Positions 31,206 to 42,662 of a stretch of DNA of 64,000 nt are shown here, in pieces (positions within the stretch are counted from its first letter, which is position 1; each line of letters begins with the position of its first letter). The notes under the pieces are model-generated. The model was not told where the DNA came from and did no database searches. It saw only the letters and a program-made list of their open reading frames with translations. Source of the stretch: Schizosaccharomyces osmophilus (Eukaryota; Ascomycota; Schizosaccharomycetes; Schizosaccharomycetales; Schizosaccharomycetaceae); NCBI RefSeq assembly GCF_027921745.1, contig NC_079238.1, positions 1,240,001 to 1,304,000 on the forward strand. The letters are read 5' to 3'. Position numbers and translations under genes: made by a program.

Positions 31206-34200
31206 ATGGCTTCCTTTACGCCTTTAAATGCAGCAGGTGAAGATTTGGATAAGGAAAAGCGCACCTTGGAAATTCGGATTGAAGAAGCCCTCCAGATATA
31301 TCAAAATGCCCTAGTCGCACAAAAAGAAAATGATTGGGACCTTGCTTCCAAAAATTATGAAGATTTGCTCAATCTTCGACTTCTCCGTAAGCCCAACGTT
31401 TCTCATCTATCACGAAAGCCCAGAAATAATGCACTTTTGCTCCTACATTATCTTGTTCGAAAAAACCATGGTGAGTTTCTCTTTTCTAGTGCCCTTTCTA
31501 AAAAGTTCCCATTCTCCTCTGAGGCGGACGTTATTACTTTATGTCGCCAGGCCATCAATGATTTTTCCATTGCTCTTGCTTGCGATCCCAATGACATTGA
31601 TTTATGGACCAAAGTGGCCGAGCTGGCAGAAAAATTGCATCTTTCGAGAGTTTTAAGGTTTGCGCTCGAGTCCTCCTTATACACGGGCTATGAGTCTTTT
31701 GATCCTGCATTATCTTTAATGAAACCAGATGAGCTGAACCCTGGAAAACTGGCATCCCTCCAAAAGTTATGCTCAATTTTGAAACGATTTCATGTCCAAC
31801 GTAAAGATATTCCAAAACTCGACTTTTTTACGCTGACTATGTATACACTACCCCCTCATTTCCCTTTCATACCAAATGTCCCTTCTACTCGCCGTTCTCT
31901 TGAAGTTTCTGCCAAAGTGAAAGCCGTATCTCTTCCCACAGAATCTTTGCATGGGATCTTAGACTTGATACTAAATCTACTGCGACTTGTAGAAAAGCGT
32001 TTACCTTCCTATGCTATGCCTTCCACAACCATATTTCTTATAAATGCCGCTAATTTAACATCACTAAACGATGACCTTGATTCTACTGATTCAGAAGTAT
32101 GGCCTGAATCATCCGAAAATGTTGTTACAGACGACCTAATATATAGATTGTTTACTAAACAGGATCCTATTTATGCCAATGACATTGTCCCTCCTCCTTT
32201 ACCATCGATAGCTTCCAAAGGTCCTAAAAGACCAGCCGATGATTCAGAAGTAAGGAGTAGTAAACGTTCACGCGGTCGTGAACCTCGTGTTTCGTCAGAA
32301 ACAAGTCTTTTCCTTTCCATTTTTAATACACTTGAAGATCTAAACGTGTCATCCACAACAGAAAATCCAGCGCAAGCGAACCCATTCAGTTTTGATGGTA
32401 TCTTTGAGCCTTACAAAGACCTGTTTGATGAATATCGGCAATTACTTATACATTTTCCTAGCCAGGAAAATGTCAGTGATACTAGCATAAGCGATATGTC
32501 TGCAAACGGGGCATTTTCTCAGATGATGCTTTTTGATCTAGCCATGCAAAATTCCCGCAGATTAGAACACATGGAGACGTCAAAAGATTTCTTAAGCAAT
32601 TTGATTATGAATATAAACAACATGCGAATGGTCCCATCTGAACTTGCAGCTTTTTTCGTCCGCATGATGCTAGAACCCGTAGACGATGAAGCTGAGATTC
32701 CTTTATACATGCGTCAATGTTGGGGTAGAGGTTTTAAATCTAAGCTTACGGAGACTGCTATCAAAGTAGAAGATTTGCTATATTCTGTTGTTAAACAAAG
32801 TATAGGAAGCAATCGCTCAATTCCATGCGCTCAATCACTTTTTGAAATTTTTCTGGATGATTACTTTCAAGAATTAAAAATAAACACAAAAAATGAAAGT
32901 GCGCGAAACGAAAATTCGACGGACATTCTTGAAAGTAAGAAAAGGAGGTGTATACGTTGGAAGTTACTGAGTGGTGAAGTTTTGTGCTTTCATTCTGAAT
33001 ATAATTCTACTGATCCTTTCATCCAGTTGAAAATCAGGTTCGAATGGGCTCGCAACTTACTATTGAGATTGCTAGGGTCTCCCAATGATTCAATCGTTGA
33101 AACCTTTTTGAAGATAAAAAACATTCTCATACAACACCACATATCCTTTGAACTTTTGAACAGCCACTGCATGCCTGACATAAATATTGATGTGATCGAT
33201 TTTGAATTGTCAAAGCTGCAAACCATTGAATTTTTCAACACGCTGTTCATGAATACTAAATTACTGGATTATAATGCAGTAATAGAGAACTTGGAGCCAG
33301 TATTGTTATGCAAAGGATCTGTTTCGAATGATAATCAGTCGTATCTAATATCACAGTTTTTGGTAAAGACATCTACGGAGTTCCAAATTCATCTATGGGG
33401 CTTACTTAGAGAAGCCTTTAACTCAGCTAATCGACCCTATGAATCTATACTTTGCTCTTTTTATCCACTGCAACTTGTTCTAAAAAGACTTGGTTCTGTG
33501 CCCTTCAGTACTCAAAATGCTGACCGCCGAAAGGCTGAATTGCTTGGAATGCTGAAATTAATATCTCACCTTTTACAGTCTATTTGGCATGTCATTCGGA
33601 AAACCCCGGAATTATTAGATGGTCTTTCCTTTGAGACAACTCTTGATAATATGAAAGTCATTATCATTTACCTGAAACTTTTCTCCGTATATGCTGGTAT
33701 AGATGATGTTATTGCTGATGATAGAGTCCCAAAGCCCCTAAACCTTGATTTTGATTCGTATGGTCAAAATGTTAAAGACACTTTACTAAGTTCTTGGTGT
33801 ATATTCTACAGGCTTTGCGCAAGACTTTTACAGGATGAAATTGTAAAAGTCGAATCAAAAAAGGTACTGCCTAATATTTTAACTTTAATTCATTCACAGT
33901 TCTCATTTCGGGGCTATTGCGGTTTTGCGAACGGCTCTTTTTTGGAATTATCGCAGACGGAATGTCAAAAATTGGATGTTTGGGAAAACGAAAACGAAAT
34001 TCTTCAATGTGTGTTTTGCCGCTTTGGCTTGATGATTGGTAGCGAATACTATCTTCCTCAAGACCATCAGTCTCCTAAAAGAGAATTCTCTCGTGAAGAC
34101 GCCGTAGCTTTAGTACCTTTTGTCTTAGGGTTTGCCGTAAAGCGTTCACATGGATGGATTATGCCTCGATCTGATCAAAAGCATGCTTTTGAAACAATTT

Positions 34201-36062
34201 GTGATAAAATTGGGCCTCCTAATGAAGATGTAATGGATATATATCTCAACAAGTCTTCTATAAGCAACTATTTGGAAACAGATATTACTGCGAAACATGT
34301 GAAGTTTTCACTTGTTGGACGGAATTTATTAAAACTACAGGAAGTATCATCAAAACATGTTAGTGATACACTTCGTAACATGTACTATTCTCAAGCTCAG
34401 GTATTGCTTGGTTATTATAGAGCCAGGCTAAAAGGTACCAGGTGCATAACGGAATTGAACAAGGCAGCCACTTATGCCCTAATGGATTTGTATATAAACC
34501 CTTTCCGGCAGGACTCATGGTATACCGCTGCAGTGCTTTATCTTACTTTGGCCGATGAAGAGTTATCGTGGAGTGCAGATTTGATTGGAATGGATGAAGA
34601 GCAAATTATCGATTATCAACGAAAGGGCTTACTTTGCTATTTAATGGCTATTTCACTGAAACCTGTTGCAGATGACTCTTACAAATCGCAGTTGTACTTC
34701 GATTTTGGAGCGTGCTTTTACTCGATAGCCCGTCCTCCTTTAGAGATGAGTGCTTTTTACTCCTTAGAGAGTCGAGTTATCAGTGGTAGTTCAGGACTAT
34801 TCAGTGTGCCTTTCAAGGCGATTACTTCAAAGCAAGCTATAGCAATTGCTGCTGATTTCTTGTCAAAATCGTTCAGATTAAAGAAAGATTGGAAAGTTGC
34901 AATTATGTTAGCTAAGTCTATACGTAAACTCGGAGATATGGCTACTGCTCTAGAATACTTTGAGGAAGCTACCAATATTGCGCCTAAGAAAGGAGGAAGT
35001 GGATCTCAACAAACGTTGCTTTTAGAGCCTCATTATGCATTGCTTTCCAATCTTAGCAAAGCTATTATTGAAAATCTTATGCCCATTAAGATTATATTCC
35101 AATATCTGACAAGAATTCATTTTCCACCTAAAAATAATCCAGAGTTCATAGCTGCATATGAACACGAGGAGGACATGGATCCCAATTTGGTAATAAACCA
35201 AATCCTTTTAGCAATCCAAGAACTTCGTTCGGTTGACAAACAGTCGTGGCAGCATCGACCAACTTATAGAATAGCTAAGCTATTGGATCATCTTGGGCAA
35301 TTCGAGGAGGCTAAAAAGGAAATGGAAAAGCTCATATCTTTCAAGTCGTCAGGAAAATCTTTGGTAAATATTTGGAGGACCTATTATGAGCGACCAGGCC
35401 GGTATTTCTATTATGGTACTGTCTATAGCAAGTTTTTCATCTCATTACTTTACAAAACAAATGACGATGCAAATTTGCTTCAATTTATGAGGAGGTTTAG
35501 AAGGTCTTCTCCCTCAATATATGACCATCGAAACATCTGGCTTAACATCACGAGTAAATATATTAACGACTTACGCGACAATCACTCAATCATTGAACTC
35601 AAAGAAGAACAAAGAGAGCTAATGCCAGTCAGTGAATTTAATGTCATATACGAAAAAGTTTCGAATTTGGGTGAGCAACAGTTGTCATTGCTCATACAAG
35701 TTTACGAATTACGAAAATTGAATAATGGACTGTATCCTACAACAAAGCTTGACGATTTTTTAATAGATTGCTTTATGGATCTTTATGGAAAAACAATGTC
35801 AGCAATTTTGTCTTCGGATCCTGACTTTGTGAAATCTTTGAATGAAAAGAACTCTATACAAGCACAGGAAGGGTCAGCGAAAAATAAAAGCACGAACATT
35901 ACTCGGAAGGAAATAATATCAAAAATTATTCATATGTGTCGTCCGTCTAAAGATTCAACTAATCGTGAGCTCGCATCAAGGCCATCACAAGCTTCTTTGT
36001 CGAATACTTCGTCTTTTGTGGATAATGGTTCTGATATTGAACAAGAAACAGAAGGAAATTAG
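31206..36062 (+). CDS. hip3: HIRA-complex subunit Hip3 (Hir3/CABIN1 family)
   Basis: Single uninterrupted frame of 1618 residues, near the size I recall for S. pombe Hip3. The N-terminus (KEKRTLEIRIEEALQIYQNA) opens TPR-like helical repeats characteristic of CABIN1/Hir3. Features include NDFSIALACDPNDIDLWTKV at about 118-137, a basic linker (KRSRGREPR) near 357, and LNKAATYALMDLYINPFRQD near 1084. The C-terminus is Ser-rich and acidic. Hip3 is the large scaffold of the HIRA complex, which deposits H3-H4 independently of replication and supports heterochromatin silencing. It stands directly upstream of hip1 on the same strand with 406 bp between them. Confidence 0.87.
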   Translation: MASFTPLNAAGEDLDKEKRTLEIRIEEALQIYQNALVAQKENDWDLASKNYEDLLNLRLLRKPNVSHLSRKPRNNALLLLHYLVRKNHGEFLFSSALSKKFPFSSEADVITLCRQAINDFSIALACDPNDIDLWTKVAELAEKLHLSRVLRFALESSLYTGYESFDPALSLMKPDELNPGKLASLQKLCSILKRFHVQRKDIPKLDFFTLTMYTLPPHFPFIPNVPSTRRSLEVSAKVKAVSLPTESLHGILDLILNLLRLVEKRLPSYAMPSTTIFLINAANLTSLNDDLDSTDSEVWPESSENVVTDDLIYRLFTKQDPIYANDIVPPPLPSIASKGPKRPADDSEVRSSKRSRGREPRVSSETSLFLSIFNTLEDLNVSSTTENPAQANPFSFDGIFEPYKDLFDEYRQLLIHFPSQENVSDTSISDMSANGAFSQMMLFDLAMQNSRRLEHMETSKDFLSNLIMNINNMRMVPSELAAFFVRMMLEPVDDEAEIPLYMRQCWGRGFKSKLTETAIKVEDLLYSVVKQSIGSNRSIPCAQSLFEIFLDDYFQELKINTKNESARNENSTDILESKKRRCIRWKLLSGEVLCFHSEYNSTDPFIQLKIRFEWARNLLLRLLGSPNDSIVETFLKIKNILIQHHISFELLNSHCMPDINIDVIDFELSKLQTIEFFNTLFMNTKLLDYNAVIENLEPVLLCKGSVSNDNQSYLISQFLVKTSTEFQIHLWGLLREAFNSANRPYESILCSFYPLQLVLKRLGSVPFSTQNADRRKAELLGMLKLISHLLQSIWHVIRKTPELLDGLSFETTLDNMKVIIIYLKLFSVYAGIDDVIADDRVPKPLNLDFDSYGQNVKDTLLSSWCIFYRLCARLLQDEIVKVESKKVLPNILTLIHSQFSFRGYCGFANGSFLELSQTECQKLDVWENENEILQCVFCRFGLMIGSEYYLPQDHQSPKREFSREDAVALVPFVLGFAVKRSHGWIMPRSDQKHAFETICDKIGPPNEDVMDIYLNKSSISNYLETDITAKHVKFSLVGRNLLKLQEVSSKHVSDTLRNMYYSQAQVLLGYYRARLKGTRCITELNKAATYALMDLYINPFRQDSWYTAAVLYLTLADEELSWSADLIGMDEEQIIDYQRKGLLCYLMAISLKPVADDSYKSQLYFDFGACFYSIARPPLEMSAFYSLESRVISGSSGLFSVPFKAITSKQAIAIAADFLSKSFRLKKDWKVAIMLAKSIRKLGDMATALEYFEEATNIAPKKGGSGSQQTLLLEPHYALLSNLSKAIIENLMPIKIIFQYLTRIHFPPKNNPEFIAAYEHEEDMDPNLVINQILLAIQELRSVDKQSWQHRPTYRIAKLLDHLGQFEEAKKEMEKLISFKSSGKSLVNIWRTYYERPGRYFYYGTVYSKFFISLLYKTNDDANLLQFMRRFRRSSPSIYDHRNIWLNITSKYINDLRDNHSIIELKEEQRELMPVSEFNVIYEKVSNLGEQQLSLLIQVYELRKLNNGLYPTTKLDDFLIDCFMDLYGKTMSAILSSDPDFVKSLNEKNSIQAQEGSAKNKSTNITRKEIISKIIHMCRPSKDSTNRELASRPSQASLSNTSSFVDNGSDIEQETEGN

Positions 36063-36468
36063 ATACAGAAGGATGAATTTCTTAGAGCTTCCAGTTAGCT
36101 ATGTGTTGTATACCTTTTAACAATAGAAACAACTGAAAAATACCAAGAGGTTTATATATAGGCGAAAAGGAAAATAAATAAATTAAAGAATAATGTTATT
36201 TAGTTTCAAAATACAGTGTAATTTTATAAAACGTTATGATATGATTTGTTCCTTTTCGCACTTGAGGACACAGGATTTCAAGGTTTGTTCACTTGATATA
36301 TTCGCGAATTTTTATTCCTTCTTGTATTAGTTTTTGTATCGTGAAGTATTCACCCTCAAATTCATTTCCGTATTGACACATTTTAAATTGTTTTGAGTAT
36401 ACGATCCCAGTGTCATAACTGAAGAAAAGCAGCCTCCAATCCTTGCACGTTCCAAGGGTTCAAGATCA
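36063..36468. other. Intergenic: hip3 to hip1
   Basis: Contains AATAAATAAA-like signals near 36170-36185 for hip3 and the hip1 promoter. Nothing else seen. Confidence 0.5.
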
Positions 36469-39430
36469 ATGAAAATTCATAAAATCCCATGGTTAGGACA
36501 TTTCGGTAAGATATAACAATATGAAAAAGACTTTATAAAATTGGTTTGATGGACCTTAAATTGCTAACATCTCGAAAGACGATCGCGGGCATAGATTATC
36601 CATTTTTTCTGTTCACGTACACCCAGATGGATCAAGGATTGCTACTGGTGGATTAGGTAAGCTCACATAAAACAATTGTTTGAAAGTAAAATCGCTAATG
36701 TCTGTAGATGGCACCGTTCGAATATGGTCAACCGAAGCAATTCGTTTAGCGGACGGAAATGAGGAATTAAAAGTTCATAAGCAGCTTTGCTGTATGAGCA
36801 CTCATACTGGTACTGTAACTTCAGTGCGTTTTAGTCCAAATGGGCAATATCTTGCTTCGGGAAGTGACGATCGCGTAGTAATAATCTGGCACAAGGAAGA
36901 GTATGTGATAAATTTTCAAAATTGAGTTAACAGTGTAGTGCAATTCCTGGTATTGGTCCCACTTTTGGTTCCAATGAAACTCATATCGAAAATTGGCGCA
37001 GCTATCGTCGTCTTTTAGGGCATGATAACGGTATGTATGCTTAGTTGAGTGGTTTCACTAATGGATTATTTAGATATCCAAGACATTTGCTGGAGCTACG
37101 ATAGTCAATTGTTCGTTAGTGTTGGTCTTGACAGCTCCATAATTGTTTGGAACGGAACGACATTTGAACGCCTCAAAAGAATTGAAGCACATCAAAGTCA
37201 TGTAAAGGGAATTACCTTCGATCCAGCCGGGAGGTATTTTGCTACCGAAAGCGATGACCGTACAATAAAAGTTTGGCGTGTTAGCGACTTTGCTCTCGAA
37301 AAAACTATATCCGAACCGTTCAATAACTCTCCGCTGTCTACATATTTTAGAAGACCTTCATGGTCTCCAGATGGAAAACATATTGCTGCCTCTAATGCTA
37401 TGAATGGACCTGTAGGATGTGTTTCGATCATTGAAAGAGGGACTTGGACCAGTGATATTAATTTGATAGGGCATGAAGGGCCTGTTGAGGTAACTTCTTT
37501 TAACCCGAAACTGTTTAAGGACAGTAATGACAAGCTCGTTTGCATTTTGGCTTGTGGTGGACAAGATCGTTCTTTAAGTATATGGACTAGCGCGACGTCA
37601 AGGCCAATGCTAAATTGCCAGAATGTTTGTCAAAAAAGCATCGGAGATGTCTGCTGGTCTCCTGATGGGTTGAGTCTGTATCTTTGCTCCTACGATGGTA
37701 CACTTCTCGCCTGTACATTTGAGGAACTCGAACTTGGGCAGATGGTCAGTGATGAGGAGATTGCAAGGACTTTGGCAAAATATGGTCACGGTAGACATGG
37801 TATTGTTCTACCTGAATCTTCAAAACAACTATCTTTGGAAGAATCAGTTGAAGCTGCTAAATCTCTATCCAAAATAAATAATCAAGAGCCTAATCCGCTA
37901 CCCTCAGAAATTCCGTCAACTCCTTTTAAAGAAAGTGAATATGGTAAACCTAATTCACCCTCAATCAATATTGAAGCAGTGCCTAAGGTATCGAATCAAT
38001 CTCCTAAGAAGGCACCAAGTACTGAGAAAGCTACAGTTGAGACTCCAATAAAGAATACTCAGAAGGTTACGATTACAAAAGATGGAAAGAAACGCGTTGC
38101 TCCTCAACTGTTGACAACGTTACAAGCAGTCCCTAGTACATCACGTTTGCCGTCAACTCAATTACAACAAAGCAGTGCTCCTCATTTGCCTCCTCAGCAA
38201 TTTTCTCAACCAGTGAACTCTATACCTAAAGGTGGTGTACCAATTCTAGTAGTTGGGGCTAAGCAAAAACTAACCGAAGATCCTAATACTGGTGAGCAGA
38301 TTGGGACGGAAGAAAGTAATGCACCTAACATTAATGCCTTTCAGGACTTTCTTCCGAATGCTATAGAAAGAGTCACCGTCATGCCTACAGGTGAGCTTAA
38401 AATTCCTTCCTTGAAAGCCGTTGTGGTCACATCGATAGATAATCTAAATCGGTATACTTTGGAAGTTAAAAATGGAAGCAGTGAAAAAAATCCCACTCGT
38501 GTTGTGGTTTTAGAAAATGGTAATACAAGATGGATGGATTATCTGCCACGTCCAGTTCTATTATCTACCGGTAGCATACATTTTTGGGCAGTCGCCTGTG
38601 ATGATGCGTCGTTGCATGTTTACTCCCTTACAGGATCAAGGCTACTTCCACCGGTTATGATTGATTCGAAACCGGTATTTTTAGAATGCAACAACAATTT
38701 CCTTTTTTGCATCTGTTCCAACGGAATGGCCCACGCTTGGGATATTCTTAATAAAAAATCTTTATTTAATTCTTGTTCTTTAGCTCCTATTTTAGATTCC
38801 GCTACTCGATTACAGAGTGAAGAGCCTCATATAGTGCCACATATCATTTCAGCTAACATAAGTCGCGAAGGCGTTCCAAGCATTAGCTTATCAACTGGAC
38901 AAACATTTGTGTACTCTAGCCTCATGCTTTCTTGGCAAAGAGTCAGTGATCCCTGGTGGGCGTTCGGCAGTAAGCACTGGGATTCTAATGGATTAGAGAA
39001 TAAAGACAGACCCTTACGGTTTTATGAGCAACAAACAAACGACGCACTAATGGAGATGGGAAGAGGAAAATTTCTACACAGAATGGTAGAGGATTTTACG
39101 CACGAAGAGGGCTATGAAGACTTTGAAAGAATTATGACGATAAATCATTTGGAAAACAGAATCTCATCTGCGCGTTTGTTAAGTTTAAATGACGAGTTTT
39201 TGGAGACAAGTGAAAGTTATTGTAAACTATTAATGCAAAGCGGATGCTGGAATAAGTTGGAAGAGTTTTTGGACGAAGTTTACACTGACACAAAGACTAC
39301 AAGTTTACTTTCTGGAAAGGAACTCGTTGCAAGGATCCTAGTAGCTCTTCGCCAACTCGTGCAAACCGATGCAGAATTCGAGCGCGTAAATAAAACCATA
39401 CAAAAGTACCCTACTTACTCATTACTTTAA
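36469..39430 (+). CDS. hip1: HIRA histone chaperone Hip1 (Hir1/HIRA)
   Basis: Five exons (36469-36505, 36579-36656, 36708-36900, 36939-37030, 37074-39430) encode 918 residues. The four introns are short (73, 51, 38, 43 nt) and split the first WD repeats. Splicing restores MKIHKIPWLGHFDDRGHRLS and SVHVHPDGSRIATGG. About 400 residues of WD40 repeats follow (LASGSDDRVVIIW, VSVGLDSSIIVW, ESDDRTIKVW, ACGGQDRSLSIW). The B domain VTITKDGKKRVAPQLL near 460 is the known Asf1/Cia1-binding motif. The C-terminal Hira domain follows (about 560-800; STGSIHFWAVACDDASLHVY). With hip3 it forms the core of the HIRA complex for replication-independent H3-H4 deposition. Confidence 0.95.
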
Positions 39431-39572
39431 AAATTTCCGAATATTCTTTGCAAATTCATTTTTTTTTATTCCTGCTTGTTGGTGGAAACTTCACATAAAG
39501 TTATTTTTATGTTAAACATACTTCTCAATCAACATGACTTGCAAAAATTTACACAATCCTCACGATGTGCAT

Positions 39573-40399
39573 TCAATCTAAAATGGTTTTCCACTGTAAA
39601 GGATTAGTAAATGAATTAAGGATCAGTTTTGTAGGCTTACCAAATTATCACCCAAATGATGAACATTTTCAATACCAATTCCCTTATTTGTCTCAATCCT
39701 GGTTACGTTGTTAATAAAATGCCATAATACGAATGCTATCCATAATATCCATACATTTCTTTAGCAGTCATCTGTGTGAGACCAATTGCAGCTGGGGCAC
39801 CTTTTCCCTCAGCCATAATGATTACATATTTATCTTTACCGATATCTTCTGGAAGGTTACCACCCGCAGAAGTAAGGCCAGGAATCATAATGTTGGCACC
39901 AGACAAAACAAACTTGATAGCGCCGCGGTCAACGCGAACTTGAGGGAAACCATCAGGGCCTACACAGGTAATTGTTAGAATATTTTCATGCGCTTGCAAT
40001 AACAAGCAAAATAAAGAACATACACTTGTGAATCAGACGAAGAGAAGGTACCACCGGTCCATCAAAGTGTTGGAAAAGAATTACTTCTCCATTCAAAGCA
40101 TACAGGAAGATACGTTCCTCACTAGCAACGAAGTGTTAGCTGGTAACTTAAAGTGAAACTGGAGTTAAGACGAACCATTTAATTTGAGTCAGCTGAGATT
40201 TTTTGGGAATTAATTCATCAATGACATGCTCAAGTTTAGGAAAGGTCTCAACAAGTTTCGACTTTATTCCTCGTTGAATAGAGGACTTGATAGGTGTGGT
40301 TCCTTTAAAATCTTCCTTTGAATTGAATCTAGTGTCAATGTTAGAACAAAATCCAAAAATTATAGACAAAAGCGGTGAAGACACTAACCTTTTGAACAT
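39573..40399 (-). CDS. tma20: Ribosome-associated PUA protein Tma20 (MCT-1)
   Basis: Six exons on the minus strand: 40389-40399, 40176-40328, 40024-40121, 39755-39959, 39641-39698, 39573-39593. They encode 181 residues, the same length as human MCT-1. The first exon is only 11 nt (MFK + 2 nt). Splicing gives MFKRFNSKEDFKGTTPIKSS, then IDELIPKKSQLTQIK, the PUA domain (VRVDRGAIKFVLSGANIM, VIIMAEGKGAPAAIGLTQM) and the end IGIENVHHLGDNLWKTILD. Introns are 47-64 nt with GTTAGT, GTTCGT, GTATGT, GTATGG and GTAAGC 5' sites. Tma20 pairs with Tma22 to clear deacylated tRNA from 40S subunits after termination. Divergent from cwf4 (235 bp). Confidence 0.93.
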
Positions 40400-40634
40400 T
40401 GTGATTATTAAAATTTAATTTAAAGAGCAAATAATCTATTAATTGCTAAGAAGCCTGAAAATTATCAAGCTGTTTGCAAAGGAGAAGTCTGTCTAGGGTG
40501 TTGCTATAGAAGACGCGTCCTGCCCTTCTCGCAACACAAACGATTTAGAATAAGAAAATTACGGACCCTTTCGTATTTAAAGAGGTCATTTATATGATTT
40601 TATTAAACAATAGCTGATATAAAAAGGATTTAAG

Positions 40635-42662
40635 ATGGATCCAGCAATTCCCAGGGTAAAAAACAAGAATCCTGCTCCTATCCAAATTTCGGCGGAGCAG
40701 TTGTTACGAGAAGCCGTCGAAAGACAGGATGTTGCTTTTGTTCCCCCAAAGGTTAGTATTGCGGACTTGGAAGAGCTTCACGAATTTCAAGGCCGAAAAC
40801 GAAAGGGGTTTGAAGATGCAATTCGGCGTAACAGGCTAGCGATGGGCCATTGGATGCGTTATGGGCAATGGGAACTCGAACAAAAAGAATATGCGCGGGC
40901 GCGTTCTGTCTTTGAACGAGCTGTTGATGTTGACCCCAAGTACATCCCTCTTTGGCTTAAGTATATTGAGTGCGAAATGAAAACTCGTAATATAAACCAT
41001 GCCAGAAACTTATTTGACAGAGCCATTACATTTCTTCCCCGAGTTGACAAGTTATGGTACAAGTATGTGTATATGGAGGAAATGCTTGAGAACATCACTG
41101 GTTGTCGCCAAATATTTGAGCGTTGGCTAAAGTGGCAACCGGACGAGGTTGCTTGGATGAGTTATATTCGATTGGAGCGAAGATATCATGAGAATGAACG
41201 CGCCCGTGGTATTTTTGAACGTTTTGTTATTGTCCACCCCGACGTAGTCAACTGGTTACGCTGGGCTCGGTTCGAAGAAGAATGTGGTAATGCTGCGAAT
41301 GTCCGGGCTGTTTATATGGCGGCCATGGATGCTTTAGGACACGAGTTTTTAACGGAGAAGTTTTTCATTGCGTTTGCCAAATTTGAAATCCGGCAGAAAG
41401 AGTATGAGAGGGCTCGTACTATCTTTAAGTATGCCATTGATTTCATGCCAAGGTCAAAATCCGCAGAGTTATATAAGGAATACACTCATTTTGAAAAACA
41501 ATATGGAGAACAGTCAGGAATTGAATCTATAGTTTTCGATAAACGACGACTTGCTTACGAAACCGAGCTTAAAGAGAATCCCTATGACTATGATGTTTGG
41601 CTTGATTTAATTAGACTAGAAGAGAAGACGGGAAATTTTGAAAGGATACGCGAAATGTATGAACAGGCGATCGCAAAAGTCCCTGAAAGTAAAGAAAAAA
41701 GGGGATGGTCTAGATACATATACATATGGCTTAACTATGTTTTGTTTGAAGAAATAGATGCTAATGAAGTGGAGAGGGCTCGAAATGTATACCTGCAGTG
41801 TTTAAAACTAATCCCTCATAAAAATTTTACGTTTGCAAAACTTTGGATTATGTATGCGATGTTTGAATTACGACAACAAAACATTGATGCGGCTAGAAAG
41901 ACGTTAGGACGAGCGCTCGGTATGTGCCCAAAGCCCAAGCTTTTTAGGAGTTACATTGAATATGAGGACAGTATTAAGCAATTTGATCGGTGTCGTATTA
42001 TTTACGAAAAATGGATTCTGTATGATCCAGAGGCCTGTGCGCCTTGGCTTGGCTATGCTAATTTAGAAAATAAACTTGGCGATACTGATCGTGCTCGTGC
42101 TTTGTTTGAATTAGCTGTAGCTCAACCTGTTTTGGAGACACCCGAGTTGGTTTGGAAGGCGTACATCGATTTTGAATTTGAAGAAATGGAATATGAAAAA
42201 GCAAGGTCTCTATACGAGCGCTTGTTAGAAAATGCTCCTCACGTGAAGGTTTGGATTAGTTTTGCCAACTTTGAAATCGCACATTTGGAGGATGATGACG
42301 AAGATCCGCCGAATGATGATACGGCTTCACCTACCGCGGTTGTTCGTGCCCGTAAGGTGTTTGAAGCTGCAATGACAAGTCTTCGTCAACAAGGGTTGAA
42401 AGAAGAACGCATCGTTTTATTGGAGGCTTGGAAGCAATTTGAAAGCCTGCATGGAACCGAAGAAACCCGCAAAGATGTCGAGAGACAAACCCCACAGATG
42501 GTTACGAAGCGTCGCAGATTGGAAAATGGACTCTTTGAAGAATACTTGGATTACTTGTTCCCAGATACATCTGTGGACCAAGGCGACAAGATGCGCATGT
42601 TGTTGGAAAAGTCAAGACAATGGAAGGAAGAAATGGCGAAAAAACAAGAAACTGTCAACTAA
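40635..42662 (+). CDS. cwf4: Spliceosomal HAT-repeat protein Cwf4 (Syf3/Clf1/CRNKL1)
   Basis: Single exon, 675 residues. Nearly the whole protein is HAT (half-TPR) repeats with the W..Y/W..E and A R..(Y/F)ERA pattern, e.g. [60 protein letters not shown]. The N-terminus [20 protein letters not shown] is diagnostic of the Clf1/Crooked-neck family. Cwf4 is part of the Prp19/NTC-associated core of the spliceosome. The length equals the family norm. No intron. Confidence 0.95.
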   Translation: MDPAIPRVKNKNPAPIQISAEQLLREAVERQDVAFVPPKVSIADLEELHEFQGRKRKGFEDAIRRNRLAMGHWMRYGQWELEQKEYARARSVFERAVDVDPKYIPLWLKYIECEMKTRNINHARNLFDRAITFLPRVDKLWYKYVYMEEMLENITGCRQIFERWLKWQPDEVAWMSYIRLERRYHENERARGIFERFVIVHPDVVNWLRWARFEEECGNAANVRAVYMAAMDALGHEFLTEKFFIAFAKFEIRQKEYERARTIFKYAIDFMPRSKSAELYKEYTHFEKQYGEQSGIESIVFDKRRLAYETELKENPYDYDVWLDLIRLEEKTGNFERIREMYEQAIAKVPESKEKRGWSRYIYIWLNYVLFEEIDANEVERARNVYLQCLKLIPHKNFTFAKLWIMYAMFELRQQNIDAARKTLGRALGMCPKPKLFRSYIEYEDSIKQFDRCRIIYEKWILYDPEACAPWLGYANLENKLGDTDRARALFELAVAQPVLETPELVWKAYIDFEFEEMEYEKARSLYERLLENAPHVKVWISFANFEIAHLEDDDEDPPNDDTASPTAVVRARKVFEAAMTSLRQQGLKEERIVLLEAWKQFESLHGTEETRKDVERQTPQMVTKRRRLENGLFEEYLDYLFPDTSVDQGDKMRMLLEKSRQWKEEMAKKQETVN

